From NCBI RefSeq assembly GCF_008001015.1, contig NZ_CP042862.1, forward strand, positions 2,790,001-2,854,000: a stretch of 64,000 nt of DNA, written 5' to 3'. Each line of letters begins with the position of its first letter. The stretch's first letter is position 1. Below are positions 56,811-64,000 of the stretch, in pieces. A model generated the notes under the pieces. That model was not told where the DNA came from, searched no databases, and worked only from the letters and a program-made list of their open reading frames with translations. The translations under genes were made by a program, and so were the position numbers. The stretch comes from Serinicoccus profundi (GTDB taxonomy: Bacteria > Actinomycetota > Actinomycetes > Actinomycetales > Dermatophilaceae).

Positions 56811-58531
56811 GCCCCATCCAAGCATGGACGCTCGTCTTCGTCGTCCTCACCTTCGGTTTCTACATCTGGATCGCCTACCGGAGCCGGGTGTCGGACACCG
56901 CCGGCTTCTACATCGCCGGTGGCGGCATCCCTGCCCCCGCCAACGGCGCCGCGATCGCCGCGGACTGGATGAGCGCCGCGTCGTTCATCTCCATGGCCGG
57001 CCTCGTGGCGTTCAGCCAGAACGGCTACGCCGGGTCGGTCTTCCTCATGGGCTGGACCGGTGGCTACGTCCTGCTGGCCCTGCTGCTCGCGCCCTACCTG
57101 CGCAAGTTCGGCAAGTACACCGTGCCCGACTTCGTGGGCGACCGCTACAACGAGACCGCGCGCCTGGTCTCGGTCGTCTGCGCTCTGGTCGTCTCCTTCG
57201 TCTACGTCGCGGGCCAGATGGCCGGTGTCGGCGTGGTCTTCCAGCGCTTCCTCGGGGTCGACCAGACCTGGGGCGTCGTCATCGGGATGGCGATCGTCTT
57301 CCTGTATGCCGTGCTCGGCGGCATGAAGGGCATCACCTGGACCCAGGTGGCGCAGTACACCGTGCTGATCATCGCCTACATCATCCCGGCGGTGGCGATC
57401 TCGCTGCGGCTGGCCGGCAACCCCTTCCCCCAGATCGGCTTCGGGTCCATCCTCGACGACCTGGACGGGCTGCAGCGCGACCTCGGGCTCGAGGCCTACA
57501 CCGAGGCCTTCACCCAGACCTCGATGGTCAACATGGTCCTCATCACCGCGGCGCTGATGTTCGGCACCGCGGGCCTGCCGCACGTCATCGTCCGCTTCTA
57601 CACGGCCCGGTCCGTGCGGGCGGCGCGCTACTCGGCGCTGTGGGCGTTGTTCTTCATCTCGCTGCTCTACACCATCGCGCCCGCGGTCGGGGCGTTCAGC
57701 AAGTACAACGTGCTGACCCAGATCCCGGGCACCGGCATCAACGACACCCCGGAGTGGTTCAACACCTGGCGTGACGTCGGCCTCATCACCGTCGAGGACC
57801 TCAACGGCAACGGCGTCATCGACGTCAACGGCGCGCTGGGCGTGGGCACCGAGCTCGCGATCAACAACGACATCGTCGTGCTCGCCGCCCCGGAGATCGC
57901 GGGCCTCCCCGCCCCGGTCGTCGGCCTCGTGGCCGCCGGTGGTCTCGCCGCGGCGCTGTCCACCGCCTCGGGCCTGCTCCTGGTCATCTCCAGCTCGGTC
58001 GCCAACGACATCTACTGGAAGAAGATCAACCCGCAGGCCACCGACGCCCAGCAGCTGCGGGTCGGTCGGATCGCGATGGCCGCGGCCATCCTCGTCGCCG
58101 GCTACCTCGGGATCAACCCTCCCGGCTTCGTGGCCGAGGTCGTGGCACTCGCCTTCGGACTCGCGGCGGCCTCCTTCTTCCCGATCCTCTTCCTCGGGAT
58201 CTTCTGGAAGAAGGCGACCGCGACAGCAGCCGCCACCGGTATGGCGGTCGGTCTCGGCGTGACGCTGATCTACCAGCTGTGGACGTTGCCGACCTTCTTC
58301 GGCAACGAGCCGATCCTCGGCATCCCTGCCACCGGCATCGGCACGATCGGCATGCTGCTCAACCTCCTCACCATCGTGGTGGTGTCGCGGTTCACCAAGG
58401 AGCCCAGCGCGCTCATGCAGCAGGTGGTCGAAGACGTCCGCTACCCCGGCCGCTCCGAGCTGGTCGCCGCCCACGCGGAGGGCCACCTGGACGAGTTCGC
58501 CCAGGACCACCGGCGCGACGACGAGCGCTGA
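56807..58531 (+). CDS. Sodium:solute symporter (SSS family, ActP-like)
   Basis: A 574-residue transporter with about 13 hydrophobic segments. The SSS signature is clear: FYIAGGGIPAPANGAAIAAD then MSAASFISMAGLVAF, YVLLALLLAPYLRKFGKYTV and PDFVGDRY near 40-115, and FGTAGLPHVIVRFYTARS near 255. These are typical of ActP/VC_2705-type symporters for acetate and related monocarboxylates. A hydrophilic loop (about 310-345) interrupts the core. The GTG start is coupled to the DUF4212 stop. A large hairpin follows the gene. Confidence 0.9.
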
Positions 58532-58570
58532 CCCGAGCGCGTCGACACTGACGCGTCCGGCATACCGGCA

Positions 58571-58608
58571 CCGGCCGCACGATCTGCACCCGCAGACCGT
58601 GCGGCCGG
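58571..58608 (+). terminator. Terminator after the symporter operon
   Basis: Perfect 11-base arms CCGGCCGCACG and CGTGCGGCCGG; inside them ATCTGC and GCAGAC pair further. Located 40 bases after the symporter stop. Confidence 0.7.
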
Positions 58609-58731
58609 TCCGCGTCCGGGGCGGCGTCCCGGGGAACCAGCCAGGGTGACGCAACGTCAGATGCCTGACCGAAGCACCACCCGCCGACGAGACTCACCGC
58701 AGAGCCCCGCCGCCTCCCCCGAGGAGTCGCC

Positions 58732-60717
58732 ATGACACCGACGTCCGGCCGCCGTACCGCGCTCACCGCCTCGCTCCTGGCACTGCCGCTGACGCTCGCC
58801 GCCTGCTCCCCGGCCGATCTCCTCGCGCCACCCACCGCCGGCGCCGCCGAGCTCACCGACTTCGGATCCTGCGAGGAGCTGCTCGACTACTTCCAGGAGC
58901 ACGCCCTCGAGCAGGTCGGTCCGTGGGGCTTCGGGATGGGCGCTCAGATGGGCGCGATGGAGGACATGGCCGGAGCCGCCGAAGGGGGTGATGTCTCCAG
59001 CGATCGCGCCGCGGCGAGCGACTCCGCGGGTGGTGGCGACGGCGGAGGTGACTTCTCCGGCACCAACAACCAGGAGGAGGGCGTGGAGGAGCCGGACATC
59101 GTGCAGACCGACGGCGAGATCATCGTGACCAGCGTGCAGGGGCGGATGGTCGTCGTGGACGTCGCCTCCGGGCAGAAGGTCGGCACGGTCGCGCTGCCGA
59201 GCCGCAGGGGCGGGACCGGCGCCGCCGAGCTCCTGCTGGACCGCGAGAACGACCGCGTCCTCGCCCTCACCCGCGAGTGGGGCGGCGGGGTGTCGCCGCT
59301 GCCGCGGATGGACGGCATGTCGACCTATCCCGCCTTCGAGTCGACCCGCACCGTCGTGACCCTCGTCGACGTCTCCGACCCCTCGACGCCCACGGTCTCG
59401 GGCAGCATCCGGCTGGAGGGCGACTACCGCTCGGCCCGGATGCAGGACGGGACGGCCCGGGTCGTCATGGTGACCACCCCACCCGGCCTCTCCTTCGTCC
59501 AGCCCACCAACGGCTCGCTCGTGGCGGAGGAGGAGGCCGAGGCCGCCAACCGCGAGATCGTCGAGGCCTCCACCCTCGACGACTGGCTCCCGCACGTGCA
59601 GACCCTCGGCGCTGACTCCAGCCGCTCGGCGGGCACCGAGCTGGCCGTCCCCTGCGAGGACATCGCCCGGCCCCCCGACTTCTCCGGCCTGTCCACCATG
59701 TCGGTGCTCACGATCGACCTGGGCGCGAGCACTCTGGACGTCAGCTCGGCCAGCGGGCTGGTCGCCTCCGGCTCCACCGTGTATGCCTCCACCGACCGGC
59801 TCGTCGTCGCGACCAGCCCCTGGGAGGCCTGGTCGTTCATCGGGTCGGACATCATGCCCCGTGGGACCTCCGGCCCGGCCACGACGACGCTGCACACCTT
59901 CGACCTCAGCGATGGGGACAGCACCGACTACGTCGCCTCCGGGACCGTCGAGGGGCGCCTGCTCAACCAGTTCAGCGTCGACGAGGCCGACGGCATCATC
60001 CGGGTCGCGACCACGCAGGACGGGCGGGGGTCCACGAGCTCCAGCAGCTCATTGGTGGTCCTGGCCGAGGACGGCGACCGGTTGGTGGAGCAGGGGCGGG
60101 TGGATGGCCTGGGCAAGACCGAGCAGATCTATGCCGTGCGCTACCTCTCTGCCGACACCGCCGCCGTCGTCACCTTCCGCCAGACCGACCCGCTCTACCT
60201 CGTGGACACCTCGGACCCCACTGCGCCGGAGGTGACCGGTGAGCTGAAGATCCCCGGCTACTCGGCATACCTCCACCCACTGGGCGACGGCCTGCTGCTG
60301 GGCGTGGGACAGGACGCGACCGACGAGGGCCAGACCACGGGCCTCCAGGTCTCGCTCTTCGACATCTCCGACCCGAGCGCACCGACGCAGGTGAGCAAGC
60401 AGACCTGGGTCAACCACTACTCCGAGGTGGAGCACGACCACCTGGCGTTCACCTCCTGGCCGCAGACCGGGCAGGTCTTCCTCCCCGCCACTGCGTGGAA
60501 CGAGAACAGCGAGTGGGGCGGTGTCGTCTCGGCCCAGATCGAGGGCAGCACCGTCAACCAGGGTCCGGACCTGCAGCTCAGCGGAGGCACGGGCCAGGCC
60601 TGGGACTCCGCCCGCCGCACCCTGGTCATCGGGGACGAGCTGTGGGTGCTCGGCGAGCGCAGCCTGCACCGGGTGGACCTGTCCACGCTGGAGTCTCGCC
60701 AGGAGGTCCAGCTGTAG
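58732..60717 (+). CDS. Beta-propeller domain lipoprotein
   Basis: A 661-residue secreted lipoprotein. The signal peptide ends in LTLAAC (Cys at about 25). After an acidic/Gly-Ser linker comes GTNNQEEGVEEPDIVQTDGE (about 104-123), a hallmark of the secreted beta-propeller family PF09826. Repeated strand sets follow: VVDVASGQKVGTV, DVSDPSTPTVSGSI, DTSDPTAPEVTGEL, DISDPSAPTQVSKQ. The DxSDPxxPxxxG units mark the blades. Function is unknown in the family. The start follows GAGGAG (58719-58724). Confidence 0.85.
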   Translation: MTPTSGRRTALTASLLALPLTLAACSPADLLAPPTAGAAELTDFGSCEELLDYFQEHALEQVGPWGFGMGAQMGAMEDMAGAAEGGDVSSDRAAASDSAGGGDGGGDFSGTNNQEEGVEEPDIVQTDGEIIVTSVQGRMVVVDVASGQKVGTVALPSRRGGTGAAELLLDRENDRVLALTREWGGGVSPLPRMDGMSTYPAFESTRTVVTLVDVSDPSTPTVSGSIRLEGDYRSARMQDGTARVVMVTTPPGLSFVQPTNGSLVAEEEAEAANREIVEASTLDDWLPHVQTLGADSSRSAGTELAVPCEDIARPPDFSGLSTMSVLTIDLGASTLDVSSASGLVASGSTVYASTDRLVVATSPWEAWSFIGSDIMPRGTSGPATTTLHTFDLSDGDSTDYVASGTVEGRLLNQFSVDEADGIIRVATTQDGRGSTSSSSSLVVLAEDGDRLVEQGRVDGLGKTEQIYAVRYLSADTAAVVTFRQTDPLYLVDTSDPTAPEVTGELKIPGYSAYLHPLGDGLLLGVGQDATDEGQTTGLQVSLFDISDPSAPTQVSKQTWVNHYSEVEHDHLAFTSWPQTGQVFLPATAWNENSEWGGVVSAQIEGSTVNQGPDLQLSGGTGQAWDSARRTLVIGDELWVLGERSLHRVDLSTLESRQEVQL

Positions 60718-61250
60718 CCGCCGGGCACCCTGGGTGGTGCATAACGGTGCTGCAGAGTGGTCGCCCAGGGCTCTGGTCGATGCCGCCTGCCTCGAGCGGG
60801 TGTCCCCTCGCGATCTCGAGGGACTGGCCATCACCGTTGGGCCGCCACCGTCGAGAAGGACGCCGTGCTCGTCGGCGTCGGCGCAAGGGTCATCGGGGTG
60901 TCACCGTGGACGCTGCACGCCCGGCCGCAGCGCTTCCTCGCCCGCATCGACGAGCTGGTCGCCCTCGGCCCGCCGTCCCCGCTGCCCGACGTGCGCGTCG
61001 CGGAGCGGCCGCCGAGGTGACCAGCAGCAGTCTGCCTGGGGGCTCAGCATGGTGGTACGAGAACGGTGCTGCGCCCTCGTTGCCCTGGCGACCACGTCGC
61101 AGCATCCTTTTTGCACCACCTGTCGATTTCACCGCGCCGGCCCACCGCGCCCGGACCTGCAACGAGGCGTTCACCTCACCGAAGGGACATCACTGCAAAG
61201 GACACATGCTGCAGGATCTGCGAACAATGGTCCTCATCAGAGCCCTACGC
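60718..61250 (+). pseudogene. Degenerate coding tract between the propeller gene and metY
   Basis: No intact gene fits this stretch. In one frame, 60739-60840 reads HNGAAEWSPRALVDAACLER and SPRDLEGLAITVG. In another, 60845-61020 reads ATVEKDAVLVGVGARVIGVS followed by ARIDELVALGPPSPLPDVRV and a stop. The two look like parts of one protein split by a frame change. The part from about 61080 on is visibly less GC-rich (a TTTTT run and AT-rich words), unlike its neighbours. I do not recognise the parent family. A remnant of a transferred gene is the likeliest reading. Confidence 0.35.
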
Positions 61251-61254
61251 CGCA

Positions 61255-61284
61255 TTGACTTCGCCAGCAATGGGGCTGTAGAAC
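61255..61284 (+). promoter_or_regulatory. Candidate metY promoter
   Basis: TTGACT (61255-61260), an 18-base spacer and TAGAAC (61279-61284). Transcription would begin at about 61291, right at the ATG of the 11-codon leader ORF, leaving about 155 bases of leader RNA before metY. Confidence 0.5.
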
Positions 61285-61291
61285 AATAGTC

Positions 61292-61327
61292 ATGACGAGC
61301 CGCTCCCGCCGAATGCGCCGCTGCTGA
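61292..61327 (+). CDS. Putative Cys-terminated leader peptide upstream of metY
   Basis: An 11-codon ORF reading MTSRSRRMRRC, then TGA. It begins seven bases after the candidate -10, so it would be leaderless. It ends with Met-Arg-Arg-Cys, and its last codons and stop lie inside the first arm of alternative hairpins (61321-61331). Cys-rich uORFs that sense cysteine are known upstream of sulfur genes in mycobacteria; that this one acts likewise is inference. The Arg-rich body could also be a chance ORF. Confidence 0.45.
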   Translation: MTSRSRRMRRC

Positions 61328-61403
61328 GCCCACCCCTCGCAGCCGACGCGCCGCCGGTCCAGCCCCGGCCCCGTTCCTCCCGCTGCTGAGGCGGGCTCAG
61401 CAG
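61321..61403 (+). promoter_or_regulatory. Mutually exclusive hairpins in metY leader
   Basis: Segment C, GGGCTCAGCAG (61393-61403), can pair over 11 bases with segment A, CTGCTGAGCCC (61321-61331), or over eight bases with segment B, CTGCTGAG (61383-61390), directly before it. A overlaps the end of the leader ORF, so a ribosome there would favour B-C. No T-tract follows. It lies 46 bases before metY. Confidence 0.5.
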
Positions 61404-61448
61404 AGTGACCCACCACCCTGCAGCCCCCAGCGAGAGACGAGAGCTTCC

Positions 61449-62786
61449 ATGGCCACCTACAGCGACTTCGCCACCCGGCAGATCCACGCCGGTCAGACCC
61501 CTGACTCCCAGACCGGTGCGCGCGCCCTACCGATCTACCAGACCACCTCCTACGTCTTCGAGGACGCCGACCAGGCCGCCGACCGGTTCGCGCTGGCTGA
61601 GCTCGGCCCCATCTACACCCGCATCACCAACCCCACCAGCGAGGTGGTGGAGCAGCGCATCGCCGACCTCGAGGGCGGGGTCGGCGCCCTGCTCGTGGCC
61701 TCCGGGTCCTCCGCGATCACGCTGGCGATCCTCAACCTGGCGGGGTCCGGCGACCACGTCGTCTCCTCCCCCAGCCTCTACGGCGGCACCCAGAACCTCT
61801 TCGCCCACACCCTGCCCAAGCTGGGCATCGAGGTGACCTTCGTCGAGGACCCGGCCGACCCGGAGCAGTGGCGGGCGGCCGCGCGGCCCACCACCAAGGC
61901 GTTCTTCGGCGAGACCATCGCCAACCCCAGCAGCGACGTCCTCGACCTGCGGGCGGTCGCGGACGTCGCCCACGAGGTCGGGGTGCCGCTCATCGTCGAC
62001 AACACGGTCGCCACCCCCTACCTCTCGCGCCCGATCGAGCACGGCGCCGACATCGTGGTCCACTCGGCGACGAAGTACCTCGGCGGGCACGGCACCGCGA
62101 TCGCCGGGGTCATCGTCGACGCCGGCCGCTTCGACTACGGCCAGCAGCCCGACCGGTTCCCCGAGTTCTCCACGCCCGACCCCAGCTACCACGGACTCGT
62201 GTATGCCGAGGCGCTCGGCGAGGGCGGGATCCTCGGCGCCAACGTCTCCTACATCATCAAGGCCCGCGTGCAGCTGCTGCGCGACCTCGGGCCGGCGGTC
62301 TCACCGTTCAACGCCTTCCTCATCGCCCAGGGCCTGGAGACGCTGTCGCTGCGGATCGAGCGGCACGTGGCCAACGCCCAGCGGGTCGCCGAGTGGCTGG
62401 AGGCGCACGAGCAGGTCACCTCGGTCGCGTATGCCGGTCTCCCCAGCCACGCGTCCTACGAGCGGGCCCGGACCTACCTGCCGGGTGGGGCGGGCGCGGT
62501 GCTCGCCTTCGAGATCGAGGGCGGCGCCGACGCCGGCCGCGCCTTCGTCTCGGCCCTGGAGCTGCACAGCCACGTCGCCAACATCGGCGACGTCCGCTCC
62601 CTCGTGATCCACCCGGCGAGCACGACCCACTCCCAGCTCACGCCGGAGGCGCAGCGGGCTGCCGGGGTCACCCCGGGCCTCGTCCGCCTGTCGGTCGGCA
62701 TCGAGGGGATCCAGGACATCCTGGCCGACCTCGAGCAGGGCTTCGCCGCCGCTGCGGCCGTGGTGCGCGGGACGGAGGCGGCCTGA
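61449..62786 (+). CDS. metY: O-acetylhomoserine sulfhydrylase
   Basis: A 445-residue PLP enzyme of the Cys/Met-metabolism family that makes homocysteine from O-acetylhomoserine and sulfide. FATRQIHAGQTPDSQTGARA at the start, the YTRITNPT motif with the neighbouring-subunit Tyr (about 56), VDNTVATPYLSRPIEHGADI, and the PLP Lys209 in HSATKYLGGHG. The long inserts (GRFDYGQQPDRFPEFSTPDP) mark MetY rather than MetB/MetC. The spacing to metX is one base after the stop (TGAG-ATG), so they form an operon that completes direct sulfhydrylation to homocysteine, the MetH substrate. Confidence 0.96.
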   Translation: MATYSDFATRQIHAGQTPDSQTGARALPIYQTTSYVFEDADQAADRFALAELGPIYTRITNPTSEVVEQRIADLEGGVGALLVASGSSAITLAILNLAGSGDHVVSSPSLYGGTQNLFAHTLPKLGIEVTFVEDPADPEQWRAAARPTTKAFFGETIANPSSDVLDLRAVADVAHEVGVPLIVDNTVATPYLSRPIEHGADIVVHSATKYLGGHGTAIAGVIVDAGRFDYGQQPDRFPEFSTPDPSYHGLVYAEALGEGGILGANVSYIIKARVQLLRDLGPAVSPFNAFLIAQGLETLSLRIERHVANAQRVAEWLEAHEQVTSVAYAGLPSHASYERARTYLPGGAGAVLAFEIEGGADAGRAFVSALELHSHVANIGDVRSLVIHPASTTHSQLTPEAQRAAGVTPGLVRLSVGIEGIQDILADLEQGFAAAAAVVRGTEAA

Positions 62787-62787
62787 G

Positions 62788-64000
62788 ATGACTGACGCAC
62801 CCGATGAGCCCCGGACGCCCGGGCACCCGCTGACCCCGGCACCGGCCCCCGAGGGCGGCCCGCGCTCGCGCCGCCGGACCCAGCCGGTCGGTCCGCTCGC
62901 GCTGGAGTCCGGCGAGATCCTCGAGGACGTCCGCGTGACCTACCAGACCTGGGGCCGGCTCGACGCCGACGCCAGCAACGCGGTCCTCGTCCTGCACGCC
63001 CTCACCGGTGACAGCCACGTCGTCGGTGAGCGCGGGCCCGGCCAGGCCACGGCCGGCTGGTGGCCAGGACTCATCGGCCCCGGCTGCCCGATCGACACCG
63101 ACGAGTGGTTCGTCGTCGCCCCCAACGTCCTGGGCGGCTGCGGCGGCACCACCGGACCGTCGTCCGCCGCGCCGGACGGACGCCCCTACGGCAGCTCCTT
63201 CCCCCGCATCAGCGTGCGCGACCAGGTGCACGCCGAGGCCCTGCTCGCCGACCGGCTCGGCATCGACTCCTTCGCCCTGGTCGTCGGCGGCTCCGTCGGG
63301 GGTATGCGCTCCCTGGAGTGGGCGACGAGCCTGCCCTCGCGGGTGCAGCGGTGCGTGGTGCTCGCGGCGAGCGCCGTCGCCAGCGCGGACCAGATCGCCT
63401 GGTCGGTGCCGCAGCTGCACGCGATCCGGCTCGACCCGGCCTTCCACGGTGGCGACTACTACCCGGGCCCAGGCCCACGCGCCGGGCTGGAGATCGCCCG
63501 CCAGATCGCGCACACGACCTACCGCTCGGCGCCCGAGCTGGAGCTGCGCTTCGGGTGCGGCGCGCAGGAGGGCGAGGACGCGCTGCGCGGCGGACGGTAT
63601 GCCGTGCAGTCCTACCTCGAGCACCACGGCAAGAAGCTCGTCCGACGCTTCGACGCCAATGCCTACCTCACGCTGACCGAGGCGATGAACAGCCACGACA
63701 TCGGGCGGGGCCGCGGTGGCGTCACCGCTGCACTCTCCCGCATCACCGCCTCGCTGACGGTGGGGGTCGTGAGCAGCGACCGCCTCTTCACCCCCGCCGA
63801 CGGCCAGGTCATCGCCGGCGCGAGCAGCTGCCGCGAGCTCGCCGTCATCACCAGCCCCTACGGACACGACGCCTTCCTCATCGAGACCGAGCAGGTCTTC
63901 GGCATCATCACGCGCGCCCTGGCCGCGCCGGCCGGGCAGGCGTCCGCGAGGGGAGAGGATCGCGCCGCCGGACAGGAGTCGTCGGGACCTGCGACCCCTC
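62788..64000 (+). CDS. metX: Homoserine O-acetyltransferase (cut by window edge)
   Basis: Acetylates homoserine using acetyl-CoA. The alpha/beta hydrolase core shows LVLHALTGDSHV (oxyanion), VVAPNVLGGCGGTTGPSS (family signature), the nucleophile Ser169 in VGGSVGGMRSLEWA, and the acid/base residues in VVSSDRLFTP (Asp) and SPYGHDAFLIE (His near 356). About 404 codons are visible without a stop; the family is about 370-390 residues, so the end is near. A hydrophilic N-terminal extension (about 35 residues) is unusual but common in actinobacteria. Start at 62788, one base after the metY stop. Confidence 0.95.
   Translation, partial: MTDAPDEPRTPGHPLTPAPAPEGGPRSRRRTQPVGPLALESGEILEDVRVTYQTWGRLDADASNAVLVLHALTGDSHVVGERGPGQATAGWWPGLIGPGCPIDTDEWFVVAPNVLGGCGGTTGPSSAAPDGRPYGSSFPRISVRDQVHAEALLADRLGIDSFALVVGGSVGGMRSLEWATSLPSRVQRCVVLAASAVASADQIAWSVPQLHAIRLDPAFHGGDYYPGPGPRAGLEIARQIAHTTYRSAPELELRFGCGAQEGEDALRGGRYAVQSYLEHHGKKLVRRFDANAYLTLTEAMNSHDIGRGRGGVTAALSRITASLTVGVVSSDRLFTPADGQVIAGASSCRELAVITSPYGHDAFLIETEQVFGIITRALAAPAGQASARGEDRAAGQESSGPATP

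Noticed and set aside
61285-61448. SAM-IV or other SAM riboswitch in the metY leader
   Set aside because: The leader starts with GTCATGACGAGC, reminiscent of SAM-IV, but the conserved GGCAACCCTC core is not present.

Overview
The window is a gene-dense, very GC-rich (by eye above 70 %) actinobacterial chromosome segment. GUG starts, ATGA stop/start overlaps, frequent leaderless starts, an IdeR/DtxR-type iron box and a mycobacterial-type LexA box point to an actinomycete. Gene order and protein flavour resemble Micrococcales of the Intrasporangiaceae/Ornithinimicrobiaceae type; that placement is inference. No phage, insertion sequence, CRISPR array or rRNA operon was seen. The content is mostly ordinary chromosomal housekeeping.

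Layout. 1-3.1 kb: treY (cut by the left edge) and a three-gene ECF sigma/membrane protein operon. 3.1-13 kb: metH, a glycine betaine/proline ABC transporter with CBS domains, an MTHFR-like protein, an alpha/beta hydrolase and a START-like protein. 13-20.6 kb: a DUF3516 helicase, an NCS1 permease plus cysteine hydrolase pair, a secreted nuclease/phosphatase-fold protein and a LiaF-like protein. 20.6-26.9 kb: an SOS box with a tiny ORF, a TetR-controlled redox/membrane operon, tRNA-Lys, a MarR/YceI pair and an aldo/keto reductase. 26.9-33.6 kb: fused pabAB, pirin, NDH-2, a secreted glycerophosphodiesterase and an ElaA-type acetyltransferase. 33.6-35.2 kb: a PHP protein and a tRNA-Glu/Asp/Phe cluster. 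35.2-42.5 kb: an iron region (IdeR box, fbpABC, then a PhzE-like ADIC synthase divergent from a siderophore-interacting flavoprotein across a second IdeR box). 42.6-48.2 kb: the isoleucine/valine cluster ilvB-ilvN-ilvC-ilvD with an attenuator. 48.2-56.3 kb: padR, lpdA, a MurJ-like flippase overlapping an ATP-grasp gene, a PspC protein and a GNAT/coiled-coil/membrane operon. 56.5-64 kb: a DUF4212/SSS symporter, a beta-propeller lipoprotein, a degenerate tract, then metY and metX (metX cut by the right edge).

How genes work together. metH, the MTHFR-like gene, metY and metX are parts of methionine synthesis. The betaine transporter and treY suggest compatible-solute handling. fbpABC and the siderophore-interacting protein are predicted to be derepressed together under iron limitation, and the PhzE-like enzyme may join them. 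The ilv genes are predicted to be controlled by a ten-codon leader peptide with rare Leu/Val/Ile codons followed by a T-tailed terminator. A second possible leader peptide ending in Cys precedes metY.

The most unusual signals are the excess of the heptamer GTATGCC/GGCATAC in coding and non-coding DNA, the two leaderless leader peptides, the lone iron-box-linked PhzE homologue, a compact IlvN without its usual C-terminal domain, and several structured intergenic repeats at convergent gene ends.
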